Source of the DNA: an uncultured Eubacterium sp.
Lineage (GTDB): Bacteria > Bacillota > Clostridia > Lachnospirales > Lachnospiraceae
DNA: 24,828 bases
Assembly: GCA_934358495.1 (NCBI GenBank)
Contig: CAKRKO010000036.1
Location: 1-24,828, forward strand
Direction of reading: 5' to 3'
Position 1 is the first letter of the stretch; each line of letters begins with the position of its first letter. The notes beneath the pieces were generated by a model. The model searched no databases, was not told where the DNA came from, and saw nothing but the letters and a program-made list of their open reading frames with translations. The translations under genes were made by a program, and so were the position numbers. Below are positions 1-8,163 of the stretch, one piece after another.

Positions 1-19
1 CAAAAGAATATTTAGCCAT
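1..19 (-). CDS. IS3-family transposase OrfA, first codons only
   Basis: Six codons (MAKYSF) are visible before the window ends. A GGAGG ribosome site lies 11 bases upstream (complement of 31-35). In this family OrfA is a helix-turn-helix DNA-binding protein, normally made alone or as an OrfAB frameshift fusion that is the active transposase. Nothing more can be judged from this fragment. Confidence 0.5.
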
Positions 20-24
20 AAAAA

Positions 25-74
25 TACCGACCTCCAATCGTTAGATTTTTAGGTCTAACTTTTGGGGGTCGGTA
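25..74 (-). promoter_or_regulatory. Hairpin that buries the transposase ribosome site
   Basis: Bases 25-35 pair with 64-74 (TACCGACC-type arms, 11 bp with one wobble), and 40-45 pair with 54-59 inside. In a minus-strand transcript entering from outside the element, the 3' arm contains the GGAGG of the transposase gene, so the ribosome site would be sequestered. This matches the known anti-read-through protection of transposase genes in other IS elements such as IS10; its action here is inferred. Confidence 0.45.
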
Positions 75-153
75 CATTACGAAAAACCCTGGTCCTTCTT
101 TTTTATAGCCTATTCTTTTTTCGCAGATCTTTTTGATGTTGGGGGGCAGCGTT

Positions 154-1905
154 TTAACTATTACAACTAACCACACCTTTTTTGCAATCTAATGTAACAA
201 ATGCACCAGATTTCAAAATTTGTGTTGCATTTACAGCGCCAGCTAACACCGGAATATCAAGACTAAGTCCTGCAATTGCTCCATGTGTATTAACACCCTC
301 CGCTTCAATGATCAGACCGGATGCCAGTCTAAGCTGCGGCATCATCTCATTGCAGGTGTCTTTTGCTACAATGATATCTCCCGCTTTAAACTTTTCTTTT
401 AATTCATCCACAGAGTTTACTACACACATATTTGCAGCAGCTATTCTATCATTCAATCCTTTTCCCTGCATCAGAATATGTCCTGCCACATGCACTTTAA
501 TCATGTTTGTAGTTCCAGAAATACCAAGCGGTACACCGGCTGTCAGGACAACAATTTCTCCCTGTTTGATCAGTCCCATTTCTTCTGCTTTATCTACTGC
601 ATGATCAAATAACTCATCTGAATTATGTTTTAATTCTACAAGTAACGGAGTCACACCCCAGGAAAGGTTCATTTTTCTGCATACATCCTTGTTAACAGAG
701 CATCCGATGATAGGGCAAGTCGGACGATATTTGGATACCATGCGTGCAGTACGACCAGAATTTGATACTGTAATAATTGCAGATGCATTCAGATCCATTG
801 CTGTTGTACATGTTGCGTGAGCAATCGCATTTGTAATATCAGGATTAATCAGGATTCCGCGTTTTTTCAAGCGAGAAGTATAATTGATATCCTGCTCGGT
901 ACGGGATGCAATTTTTACCATGGTTTGCAATGCTTCCACCGGATAATCACCGGCAGCTGTCTCGCCGGAAAGCATGATGGCACTGGTTCCGTCATAAACA
1001 GCATTCGCTACATCCGTCGCCTCCGCACGGGTCGGACGCGGATGTTTCATCATAGAATCCAGCATCTGTGTGGCAGTGATAACCTGCTTTCCTGCTTTAT
1101 ATACTTTCTCAATCAGAACCTTCTGAATGACCGGAACATCCTCCATTGGGATTTCGACACCCATATCACCACGGGCTACCATGATACCGTCAGATACGCG
1201 GATGATTTCATCGATATTATCCACACCCTGTTTATTCTCGATTTTTGCAATGATATTGATGCTCTTGCAATCATGCTCTTCCAGTATCTTGCGAATCTGT
1301 AAAATATCATCAGCCGTTCTTGTAAAAGATGCTGCGATAAAATCAAAACCATTTTCAATACCAAATACAATATCACTGTAATCTGTCTCGCTGATAAATG
1401 GCATAGAAAGTTCTACGTTTGGCACGTTAACGCCTTTTTTATTGGAAATCATACCGCCGTTGATAACTTCACAGACAATATCTGTATCATCCAGACGAAT
1501 CACTTTCATCTCAATCAGACCATCATCGATCAGAATACGGTCACCGACGTTGACATCGTTATGAAGATCTTCGTATGTGATGGCCACACGGTTTTCGTCA
1601 CCCACGAAATCTCCCAGTGCCAATGTAAACAACTGACCTTCCTTTAATTCTGCTTTACCGCCCTCTAACTCTTTCAGGCGGATTTCCGGTCCTTTCGTAT
1701 CCAGTAAAGAAGCCACTGGAAGTTCCAGTTCTTCTCGCAATGCCACCAGTTTGTCCAGACGCGCTTTCTGCTCTTCATGAGAACCATGAGAGAAATTAAA
1801 ACGTGCAACATTCATTCCCTCCAACATCAACTGTCGAAGTACATCACCTTTATCTGTAGATGGTCCAAGTGTGCAGACGATTTTTGTTTTACGGATTTCT
1901 TTCAT
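154..1905 (-). CDS. pyk: Pyruvate kinase, long form with C-terminal PEP-utiliser-like domain
   Basis: Catalyses phosphoenolpyruvate plus ADP to pyruvate plus ATP, the last step of glycolysis, in the cytosol. The 583-residue protein has the family signatures in order: NFSHGSHEE near residue 38, TKGPEIR near 70, IIAKIENKQGV and the SDGIMVARGDMGVEIP loop around 220-255, and the MKHPRPTRAEATDVANAVYDG region near 288-308. Residues from about 490 onward form the extra domain with a THGAIAGL motif resembling the PEP-utiliser swivel domain, as in long Bacillus-type enzymes. It begins at ATG behind AAAGGA and has its own promoter. No clear intrinsic terminator follows the stop; an IS end begins 77 bases downstream. 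Confidence 0.97.
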   Translation of the reverse strand: MKEIRKTKIVCTLGPSTDKGDVLRQLMLEGMNVARFNFSHGSHEEQKARLDKLVALREELELPVASLLDTKGPEIRLKELEGGKAELKEGQLFTLALGDFVGDENRVAITYEDLHNDVNVGDRILIDDGLIEMKVIRLDDTDIVCEVINGGMISNKKGVNVPNVELSMPFISETDYSDIVFGIENGFDFIAASFTRTADDILQIRKILEEHDCKSINIIAKIENKQGVDNIDEIIRVSDGIMVARGDMGVEIPMEDVPVIQKVLIEKVYKAGKQVITATQMLDSMMKHPRPTRAEATDVANAVYDGTSAIMLSGETAAGDYPVEALQTMVKIASRTEQDINYTSRLKKRGILINPDITNAIAHATCTTAMDLNASAIITVSNSGRTARMVSKYRPTCPIIGCSVNKDVCRKMNLSWGVTPLLVELKHNSDELFDHAVDKAEEMGLIKQGEIVVLTAGVPLGISGTTNMIKVHVAGHILMQGKGLNDRIAAANMCVVNSVDELKEKFKAGDIIVAKDTCNEMMPQLRLASGLIIEAEGVNTHGAIAGLSLDIPVLAGAVNATQILKSGAFVTLDCKKGVVSCNS

Positions 1906-1949
1906 AAATATACTGTTCCTTTCCTGTAACTTTTGAAAATCAAAAAATT

Positions 1950-1978
1950 TTTATATATAGTAAATTTGATTTAACCAA
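1950..1978 (-). promoter_or_regulatory. Sigma-A-type promoter of pyk
   Basis: On the minus strand TTGGTT (1978-1973) and TATAAA (1955-1950) are separated by exactly 17 bases, about 45 bases upstream of the pyk start codon. The assignment is by consensus match only. Confidence 0.5.
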
Positions 1979-2030
1979 TTGCTCACCACCTGCAAAGGTG
2001 GGAGTCATCTCACATCTGATATAAACTGTA

Positions 2031-2065
2031 AAAGGGATAATACACGCTCTATCATGCATTATCCC
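2031..2065 (-). terminator. Intrinsic terminator after carbamate kinase
   Basis: On the minus strand GGGATAAT (2065-2058) pairs with ATTATCCC (2041-2034) around a 16-base loop and is followed by TTTTA. It lies 13 bases beyond the arcC stop codon, separating arcC from pyk. Confidence 0.75.
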
Positions 2066-2077
2066 CCCATTTTATTT

Positions 2078-3010
2078 TTATTTTTTTATAATTGTGCCTG
2101 TCTGACCAGCCATAGCTGCTTCGATACTCCCCAATTTCGTAATCAGCACCTGACGTGTTGCATAATCACCAATGTAAGAAATTGCTGTCTCAATTTTCGG
2201 AAGCATGGTTCCCTCGCCAAACTCTCTCTCAGCAATGTATCTCTTTGCCTCTGCACAGGTCATCTCTCGGATCGGTTCCTGCTTATCTGTGCCATAATTC
2301 TTATAGACACATTCCTCACCAGTCAGAATGATCAGCATATCTGCCTCAACACCATCTGCCAGTAAACCGGCAATGAGATCTTTCTCAATAACAGCACTCG
2401 CACCTTTCAAAACTGTCCCCTGCTCCAGTACCGGAATTCCACCGCCACCAGCTGCAATAACAACCTGATCTGCATTCATCAGTGCATTGACCGCATCCAA
2501 CTCAACGATTTCATGAGGCGTTGGTGCTGCCAGGATTCTGCGGTAACCTTCTTCTGTCTTTACAACGTGATTACCTTTCTTCTCTTCTTCATCAGCTTCT
2601 TTTTCTGTCATAACACGTCCAATGATCTTGCTGGGTTTATAAAAAGCTTCATCATACGGGTCTACAATAACCTGTGTCAGAATTGTTGATACTGTACGGT
2701 ATACGCCGCGGTTCATCAGCTCTGTACGGATTGCATTCTGCAGGTCATATCCGATATATCCCTGACTCATTGCTGAACATACAGACATTGGTGTCGCTGT
2801 ATAGTCTGTATATAATCTGTGAAACTCAGACATCGCTGTATGGATCATTCCAACCTGAGGTCCGTTACTGTGTGTGATAACCACCTGACAATCATCCTGT
2901 ATTAAATCAGCAATTGCCTTTGCTGCACGGCGAGTTGCTTCTTTCTGCTCCGGAAGTGTTGTTCCCAATGCATCATGTCCAAGTGCAATTGCAATTCTTT
3001 TTTTCTTCAT
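2078..3010 (-). CDS. arcC: Carbamate kinase
   Basis: Interconverts carbamoyl phosphate plus ADP with carbamate plus ATP, usually the ATP-yielding last step of arginine-deiminase, agmatine or purine/allantoin breakdown. The 310-residue protein has the amino-acid kinase fold signatures: an ALGHDALG nucleotide loop near residue 7 (classical enzymes have GGNAL), THSNGPQVG near residue 50, and AAGGGGIPV around 190. I start it at 3010 (MKKKRIAIALGH) because GGAGG (3023-3019) sits eight bases upstream; the in-frame ATG at 3025 overlaps that site and would have none of its own. Neighbours are unrelated and no arginine deiminase or carbamoyltransferase gene is in view, so its carbamoyl phosphate source is unknown. 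Confidence 0.93.
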   Translation of the reverse strand: MKKKRIAIALGHDALGTTLPEQKEATRRAAKAIADLIQDDCQVVITHSNGPQVGMIHTAMSEFHRLYTDYTATPMSVCSAMSQGYIGYDLQNAIRTELMNRGVYRTVSTILTQVIVDPYDEAFYKPSKIIGRVMTEKEADEEEKKGNHVVKTEEGYRRILAAPTPHEIVELDAVNALMNADQVVIAAGGGGIPVLEQGTVLKGASAVIEKDLIAGLLADGVEADMLIILTGEECVYKNYGTDKQEPIREMTCAEAKRYIAEREFGEGTMLPKIETAISYIGDYATRQVLITKLGSIEAAMAGQTGTIIKK

Positions 3011-3049
3011 CTCAACTGCCTCCAATACTCGTAAAAGTCTGTTTTGTTC

Positions 3050-3078
3050 ATTTTAGCACAAGATAGAGACAGCGTAAA
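3050..3078 (-). promoter_or_regulatory. Sigma-A-type promoter of arcC
   Basis: Minus-strand TTTACG (3078-3073) and TAAAAT (3055-3050) with a 17-base spacer, about 40 bases upstream of the chosen start. It overlaps no gene. Confidence 0.5.
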
Positions 3079-3093
3079 GAAGTTTTCACATAC

Positions 3094-3147
3094 AAAACGC
3101 ATTACAGATAAAAGCCCGTGTGTGAACTGTAATTTTTCTGTAATGCG
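3094..3147 (-). terminator. Likely intrinsic terminator after htrA
   Basis: An 11-bp perfect inverted repeat, CGCATTACAGA (3098-3108) and TCTGTAATGCG (3137-3147), is followed on the minus strand by TTTTG. The 28-base loop is longer than usual, which lowers confidence. It starts 35 bases beyond the htrA stop. Confidence 0.5.
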
Positions 3148-3181
3148 CATGTATCTATTTTTATTATCTTCTTACTATTCT

Positions 3182-4789
3182 TTAATTACCATAGCCAAAA
3201 AACTGTTCCAGGCTATTGTTGCTGTCATTGTTTCCATATCCAGGAATAGAATACTGTCCATTGGAATCTGACTGACTGCTATTGCTCTGGCTTGTTGTGT
3301 TGGTCTGCTGCTCGGATGCATTATCCAGTGTAACTTTCAATGTCTGCTCCTGATAACCTTTTCCGTCACTGTTTCTCTGAACTGTAATTTCAACAGTCTC
3401 ACCAGCTTTGTAATATTGCAGTTCTTCTTTTAACTGAGAAATAGCTGTAATGGTTGTATTGCCAAGTTTTGTAATAATATCACCTCTCTGGATACCGGCC
3501 TTTGCTGCTGCACCGCCATCTGTAGTTCCGCTGACATAAACGCCTTCCGGAACATTGTATTTTTCTGCCTCTTCAGAGGTGACATCCTGTCCGGTAATAT
3601 TTAAAAATCCATAATCGCTGGTCAGTTTATCTCTGGTCTCCTGATTCATCAGATTTTCAATGATACTCTGTGCTTTTGCCATCGGAATTGCAAATCCCAT
3701 GCCCTCTACTTGATCGCTGGCATATTTTGCACTGTTGATACCGATGACCTCACCTTTCATGTTAAACAGAGCTCCGCCACTGTTACCTGGGTTGATTGCC
3801 GCGTCTGTCTGCATCAGTGTTGCAGTTGTATCATCAATCGTAACCTCACGGTCTAATGCGCTGATAACACCGGAAGTAACGGACTGACCAAAACCAAGTG
3901 CGTTGCCGATGGCAACTACCTGATCACCGACCTCCATCTGTGTGGAATCACCGAGTGTTGCGATGGAAATACTGTTTAATACATCATCACTGATATCAGA
4001 AAGTTTGATTGCAATGACTGCCAGATCATTATCTGCATCTGTTCCTTTGATTTTTGCATCAAATACAGCATCTTTATCATCGTTAAAGCATACGGTCAGA
4101 GACTCCGCACCGGATACTACATGATTGTTTGTCGCAATCAGAAGTTCTGTATCATTCTTTCCAATAATAACACCGGAACCACTTCCTGTACTCTGCTGCT
4201 GCATCGTTCCAAACATAGTCTGTACTTCCTGTACACTCTGGTTGGTAATTGCTACAACAGAAGATTTACACTGTTCTGCAATCTGAGCTACAGTATAAGT
4301 ATCTCCAGAAGAACTGGATGAACCGCTCTTGCTGCCGGAACTTGTACTCAGTTTTGCTGCATTTGTCTCCAGATTTGCAGTTGGTGTTGTCTTTACCGCA
4401 TTTTTTCCGATCATAAAGGAACCAAGTACCATACCACCGGAAATTGCACCGAACAGAATTGCACAGCAGACTACTTTTGCATACAGGTTCATGCTGCGTT
4501 TGTGTTTTCTTTTCTGCTTTGGTGTCTCCTGATAATCGTTATGCTGATCACCATTCGCCTGATCCTGCTTCTGATGATTCTGAATGTAGGAATAACGGTA
4601 CTGGGAAGCACCTTCTGTTCCTTTGATATGGCTGTCAGAAGCGCTCTCCTGTGGTGGTGTCACGAAATCGGATTCCTCAAACATCTCCTCTGTTGTTTTT
4701 TTGCTTTCTGCATTTTCTATATTGCTATCTTTTTTTACTTCTGATTCATTATTTTCTGTGTTCATTTTATTTTCTTCATTCTCAAGCAT
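3182..4789 (-). CDS. Membrane-anchored HtrA/DegP-type serine protease with PDZ domain
   Basis: Surface quality-control protease that degrades or chaperones misfolded exported proteins. In the 535-residue protein, residues 1-99 are a charged, Glu/Asn/Gln-rich cytosolic tail, about 103-127 a single membrane segment, 140-165 a Ser/Gly linker, 166-385 the trypsin-like domain and about 395-490 a PDZ domain, ending in a Ser/Asn/Gln-rich tail. The triad is His223 (NNHVV), Asp255 (DNDLAV) and Ser337 (NPGNSGGA). I choose the start at 4789 because GGAGG lies eight bases upstream and the predicted promoter overlaps the longer in-frame start at 4825. Family members are often stress induced; nothing here proves that. 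Confidence 0.93.
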   Translation of the reverse strand: MLENEENKMNTENNESEVKKDSNIENAESKKTTEEMFEESDFVTPPQESASDSHIKGTEGASQYRYSYIQNHQKQDQANGDQHNDYQETPKQKRKHKRSMNLYAKVVCCAILFGAISGGMVLGSFMIGKNAVKTTPTANLETNAAKLSTSSGSKSGSSSSSGDTYTVAQIAEQCKSSVVAITNQSVQEVQTMFGTMQQQSTGSGSGVIIGKNDTELLIATNNHVVSGAESLTVCFNDDKDAVFDAKIKGTDADNDLAVIAIKLSDISDDVLNSISIATLGDSTQMEVGDQVVAIGNALGFGQSVTSGVISALDREVTIDDTTATLMQTDAAINPGNSGGALFNMKGEVIGINSAKYASDQVEGMGFAIPMAKAQSIIENLMNQETRDKLTSDYGFLNITGQDVTSEEAEKYNVPEGVYVSGTTDGGAAAKAGIQRGDIITKLGNTTITAISQLKEELQYYKAGETVEITVQRNSDGKGYQEQTLKVTLDNASEQQTNTTSQSNSSQSDSNGQYSIPGYGNNDSNNSLEQFFGYGN

Positions 4790-4815
4790 TTCTTTCTGCC
4801 TCCTCATCTTTGATG

Positions 4816-4844
4816 AGTATATCATATCTGATGATTGTAGTAAA
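4816..4844 (-). promoter_or_regulatory. Sigma-A-type promoter of htrA
   Basis: Minus-strand TTTACT (4844-4839) and TATACT (4821-4816) are 17 bases apart, only about 27 bases from the chosen start codon. This gives a very short leader and rules against the upstream in-frame start codon at 4825. Confidence 0.6.
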
Positions 4845-4885
4845 ATTTTGTTGATATTGTGAAAGAATTGTGAAAACCCACATTT

Positions 4886-5016
4886 TTATATGCAGTAGTC
4901 ACTCCAACTGCTGTCGTTCACACGGATACAGCTGTTTCGAATCAGAAGCTGTCCTTCCAGTTCCATCTTCACCGCAGAGCGATGTCCGCCCCGCAGATGA
5001 TCCAAAAGTAAATATT
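4886..5016 (-). other. GC-richer intergenic stretch with a short orphan reading frame
   Basis: Between htrA and the next gene upstream, the minus strand carries an open frame ending at TAA (4888-4886), with an internal ATG at 4966 that would give 26 residues (MELEGQLLIRNSC...). The stretch is clearly richer in G and C than the AT-rich bases either side. No good ribosome site precedes the ATG, so I do not call it a gene. It could be a gene remnant, a small RNA or a very small protein gene. Confidence 0.2.
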
Positions 5017-5051
5017 TTTATACATTTTTTAGGTCGGATTTTTATTGTCTG

Positions 5052-6242
5052 TCAAAAAATATGTTCCACTTCTACGATTCGATTTCCCCACTTTTTCTTC
5101 CAGATCATCAGATATACGTTATATTTCACGGAATCCTGCGCTGTTGTAAAAGGTTCTTCCCTCACCAGTGTGACCTGCTTTCCCTGAGCTTCCAGCTCCA
5201 TTTTACGCTGTGCTGCCTGCATCAGAATTTTCTCATATAACTGCTGTGATATTCCTCCGACTGCAGATACCGTTTTCTGCTCTGATGCTTTTGTATCATA
5301 TACATCTCTTTTTCCAATTTCTTCCTTCTTGAATTCGGAGTCTTCTGATTTAAACTTTTCTGTTTTATAGGTACGCACCGGGTAACCTTCGCTTGCAAGC
5401 ATCAGTTTTTCCATCAGCAGATCCACCACGACTCCATGGCTGACCTTGTGCAGCATCCATGCAAGTAATCTGCTCATTCTTTTTCCATGATGCTTCCGAT
5501 AAAATGCCAGCCACCGAAGCAGGCTGTAATCTCCGGCTTCCAATGACAGTTCTTCCATGATTGAAATGGCCTGTTCCGTCGGCTCCCACACATCCGCCAT
5601 CGGCACGATATATTTCGCTGGGACTGCCGGATAACAGGCATAATTCAACGGTGGAAAATGTACCAATTTTGACAGCTTCCGCTCTTCCTCACTGGCTGCA
5701 TCCGCTCCCAGATACTCACATTTTGTATGCAGAATCGCAATTCGGTACTCCAACTGCCGCAGATATTCATAGCCCTTCACCCAAAAATGTCCAAGATCTC
5801 CGTAACGGTACAGGTGTATCTCCACTTTTAAATTTTTAAAAAAAATTGTCACGACACTGTCACCCTGATGAACTACAAGTACATAAATACAGCTGTCCTC
5901 CGTATCTTCCCTGCTTAATTCTGCTTCCAGTTCGCCCTCATAATCCGGCTGATAGTGCCCGGTCATTCTGGCATTAACAAAGACCAAAAAACTTTCCACT
6001 GCGTCATTCATCAGATAGACAAGACGGAGTTCTGATTTTGCGCCGTTCTTATCTGTATATGTATCTTTCTGTATTATGCTTTCATTTTTATTTTCCGCTC
6101 TGTCTGCTTCTCCTTTTTCCTGTGCACCACAATTTTCAGTATCTGATTTTTCTGGAAAAATCAATTCAAACTGATCCTGCCAGAGCAGTTCTTCCAGCAT
6201 TTTAAAAGGATTCAATTCTGTCCTGAAATCATTCTTTTCCAA
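5052..6242 (-). CDS. Uncharacterised 396-residue protein
   Basis: I do not recognise this protein with confidence; it is reminiscent of Lachnospiraceae proteins annotated as DUF3878, but that is memory, not a search. It has no signal peptide or membrane segment. A variable, charged region at about 30-65 (Glu/Asn/Lys-rich) and another at about 290-320 separate a probable folded core (70-290) rich in aromatic residues and a basic C-terminal section ending IVEVEHIF. The start is TTG at 6242, with GAGGA about eight bases upstream; no better in-frame ATG with a ribosome site is seen. A TATAAT box precedes it. It is flanked by htrA and the hydrogenase but separated from both. Confidence 0.75.
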   Translation of the reverse strand: MEKNDFRTELNPFKMLEELLWQDQFELIFPEKSDTENCGAQEKGEADRAENKNESIIQKDTYTDKNGAKSELRLVYLMNDAVESFLVFVNARMTGHYQPDYEGELEAELSREDTEDSCIYVLVVHQGDSVVTIFFKNLKVEIHLYRYGDLGHFWVKGYEYLRQLEYRIAILHTKCEYLGADAASEEERKLSKLVHFPPLNYACYPAVPAKYIVPMADVWEPTEQAISIMEELSLEAGDYSLLRWLAFYRKHHGKRMSRLLAWMLHKVSHGVVVDLLMEKLMLASEGYPVRTYKTEKFKSEDSEFKKEEIGKRDVYDTKASEQKTVSAVGGISQQLYEKILMQAAQRKMELEAQGKQVTLVREEPFTTAQDSVKYNVYLMIWKKKWGNRIVEVEHIF

Positions 6243-6277
6243 CGTATATGTCCTCGTCTTCTTGTATTTCTTCTGGT

Positions 6278-6283
6278 ATTATA
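6278..6283 (-). promoter_or_regulatory. Perfect -10 box for the 396-residue protein gene
   Basis: TATAAT on the minus strand, about 35 bases upstream of the TTG start. The expected -35 position holds a T-rich sequence (TGTTTT) that coincides with the U-tract of the upstream terminator, so the -35 match is weak. Confidence 0.4.
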
Positions 6284-6297
6284 CTATTATTTCGGAC

Positions 6298-6348
6298 AAA
6301 AAAACAGGATACCATCACTTCGTTTCTACAAAGTAACAGCATCCTGTT
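6298..6348 (-). terminator. Intrinsic terminator at the end of the hydrogenase operon
   Basis: Minus-strand AACAGGAT (6348-6341) pairs with ATCCTGTT (6310-6303), with an inner ACTTTG/CGAAGT helix, and is followed by a run of T. It lies about 50 bases past the hydrogenase stop and closes the cluster. Confidence 0.8.
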
Positions 6349-6399
6349 CTATTTCTCTTTTGTAATTTCTATCTCTTACTGTTCAACAATAAGACTCTG

Positions 6400-8148
6400 C
6401 TATCTCATCTGATAGCTTGTATGCAGCAATTCATGCGCTTTTTCAGATCCCGGTTCACCCAAGAATGATTCATAAACTTCTTTCACTACCGGATTCTCAT
6501 GTGATTTTCTGATGGCACTACCTGCATCATTCTGGTATAACGCAGCGCCACGCATTTTCGGCACATCATTCAGTACTCTGGTTGCTGCGTTCTGATGTGG
6601 CTGTCCACCACCGTTTACACAGCCACCCGGGCAGGCCATCACTTCCACAAACTGATAATCTGCGGTACCGTTTTTAATTGCTGTCAGCAGCTGGTTTGCA
6701 TTTGCCAAACCGGATACAACAGCTACTTTTACAGTTGTCCCATTTACGTCCACGGATGCCTCTTTGATTCCATTCATGCCACGCACATCTGTGTACTCTA
6801 AAACAGTATCTTTTCCTGTCAGTTTCTCCACTGCAGTTCTCAGTGCAGCTTCCATAACACCACCGGTCACACCAAAGATAACAGCCGCTCCGGTACCAAA
6901 TCCAAGCGGAAGATCAAATTTAGAATTCGGATTCATAGCCTCCAACTGGATTTCTGCATCTTTGAGCATCTGAGCCAGTTCATTTGTTGTGATGACAATA
7001 TCTACATCCGGAACACCAGCTCCGCACTCATCCTCACGGGTAATCTCAAATTTCTTTGCGGTACACGGCATTACAGATACCATAACGATATTTTCTTTCG
7101 CAATGTGTTCCTGGTTTGCAAGGTATGTTTTTACAATGGCTCCCTGCATCTGATGCGGGGATTTGCAGGAAGAAATATTCTCCAGCATATCCGGATAAAA
7201 ATGCTCGGCATATTTGATCCAGCCCGGACAGCAGGAAGTAATCAACGGAAGTTCACCGTCATTATTCAGACGCTCGATCAGCTCGTTGGATTCTTCCATA
7301 ATGGTCAGATCCGCACCAAATTTTGTATCAAATACTTTGTCAAATCCAAGACGTCGAAGTGCTTCAGCCATTCTGCCTTCTACGTCTACACCGATCGGGA
7401 ATTCGAAAGCTTCGCCAAGTGCCGCTCTGACAGCCGGCGCCACCTGAACAACCACGTATTTTTCCGGATCATTCAGTGCTTCTTTTACCTCATCCATCTG
7501 TGTCTTCTCTGTCAGTGCTCCAACCGGGCAGACTGCCACACACTGTCCACAGTTCACACAGCTTGCAGCTGCCAGTCCGGCCGGAGAAGCCGGTTCAATT
7601 TTTGCTTCCAGACCGTCACCCGTACATGCAATGGCAGATACAGCCTGCATTTTTGCACAGACGTTGATGCATCGTTTGCATTTGATACATTTATTATTAT
7701 CACGAATTAATACTTTCGAACTCAAATCCAGCTGTTCCAGATTGGTCTTTGGCAGATCCGGCTCATCGGTAAATCCATATTCTTTCAATAAGTCCTGCAG
7801 TTCACAGCTTGTGGAACGGAAACAGTACAGACAGGATTTGTTGTGCTGCTCCAGAATTTCTGCCAGTGCTTTCTTTCTGGCTTCCATAACAGCCGGGGTT
7901 CTTGTCTGGATCTCCATTCCCTCTTTGATTCTGGTGGTAGATGCATTTACAATCTCCCCATCCACCTCTGCAATACAGACACCGGACTGATCCACATCCT
8001 GCACGCCTTTCAGATAGTAAAGTGTCGGAATTGACTGCTGCATAAACTCACGCTGCATTTTTAATGTTTCAAAGGAAGCATCGAGAATGGTGATTCCTTT
8101 TTTCATGGTATAATCATACCCGTTGATCTTGATATTCACTGTACTCAC
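6400..8148 (-). CDS. [FeFe] hydrogenase, multi-cluster, with degenerate N-terminal [2Fe-2S] site
   Basis: Reversibly converts H2 to protons and electrons carried by ferredoxin-type donors. The 582-residue protein shows an N-terminal ferredoxin-like fold (1-85), an HX3CX2CX5C cluster motif (His102, Cys106, Cys109, Cys115), two [4Fe-4S] motifs (Cys154/157/160/164 and Cys197/200/203/207), and the H-cluster motifs TSCCPGW (304-310), MPCTAKKFE (360-368) and MACPGGCVNGGGQP (504-517). Only one of the usual four [2Fe-2S] cysteines remains (Cys58); Tyr44, Ser55 and Ser70 or Thr71 stand where cysteines are expected. The start is GTG at 8148, eight bases after GGAGG and 15 bases after the flavoprotein stop, so it is last in an operon with the flavoprotein and ferredoxin. 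Hydrogenase maturation genes are not in the window. Confidence 0.93.
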   Translation of the reverse strand: MSTVNIKINGYDYTMKKGITILDASFETLKMQREFMQQSIPTLYYLKGVQDVDQSGVCIAEVDGEIVNASTTRIKEGMEIQTRTPAVMEARKKALAEILEQHNKSCLYCFRSTSCELQDLLKEYGFTDEPDLPKTNLEQLDLSSKVLIRDNNKCIKCKRCINVCAKMQAVSAIACTGDGLEAKIEPASPAGLAAASCVNCGQCVAVCPVGALTEKTQMDEVKEALNDPEKYVVVQVAPAVRAALGEAFEFPIGVDVEGRMAEALRRLGFDKVFDTKFGADLTIMEESNELIERLNNDGELPLITSCCPGWIKYAEHFYPDMLENISSCKSPHQMQGAIVKTYLANQEHIAKENIVMVSVMPCTAKKFEITREDECGAGVPDVDIVITTNELAQMLKDAEIQLEAMNPNSKFDLPLGFGTGAAVIFGVTGGVMEAALRTAVEKLTGKDTVLEYTDVRGMNGIKEASVDVNGTTVKVAVVSGLANANQLLTAIKNGTADYQFVEVMACPGGCVNGGGQPHQNAATRVLNDVPKMRGAALYQNDAGSAIRKSHENPVVKEVYESFLGEPGSEKAHELLHTSYQMR

Positions 8149-8163
8149 TCTTCGAACCTCCTC

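Larger units (their letters stand above)
1..76 (-). mobile_element. End of an IS3-family insertion sequence (partial)
   Basis: Read on the minus strand, the segment begins with TGTACCGACCCCC at base 76, which has the look of IS3-family (IS150-group) terminal inverted repeats, often followed by an AAAAGTTAGAC-like stretch as here. A start codon at 19-17 then opens a reading frame beginning MAKYSF, a common OrfA start in this family. The rest of the element lies outside the window, so the other end and any target duplication cannot be seen. The element is oriented so that read-through from pyruvate kinase would enter the transposase in the sense direction. The family assignment rests on pattern recall of the end and the N-terminus only. 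Confidence 0.65.

Noticed and set aside
182..1381. Plus-strand open frames inside the pyruvate kinase gene
   Set aside because: They are antisense shadows of a clearly recognised gene and have no ribosome sites or family resemblance; the same holds for opposite-strand frames over the other large genes.
1985..2000. Small hairpin CCACCT/AGGTGG upstream of the pyk promoter
   Set aside because: A 6-bp stem with no T run, placed before the promoter; too short to support a regulatory call.
4886..4966. 26-residue small protein starting at 4966
   Set aside because: No usable ribosome site or promoter for it and no recognised family; kept only as an unexplained region.
6400..8148. NADH-linked bifurcating hydrogenase (HydABC-type)
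   Set aside because: No NuoE- or NuoF-like genes are nearby and the terminal [2Fe-2S] site is degenerate, so an NAD-linked complex is not supported by this window.
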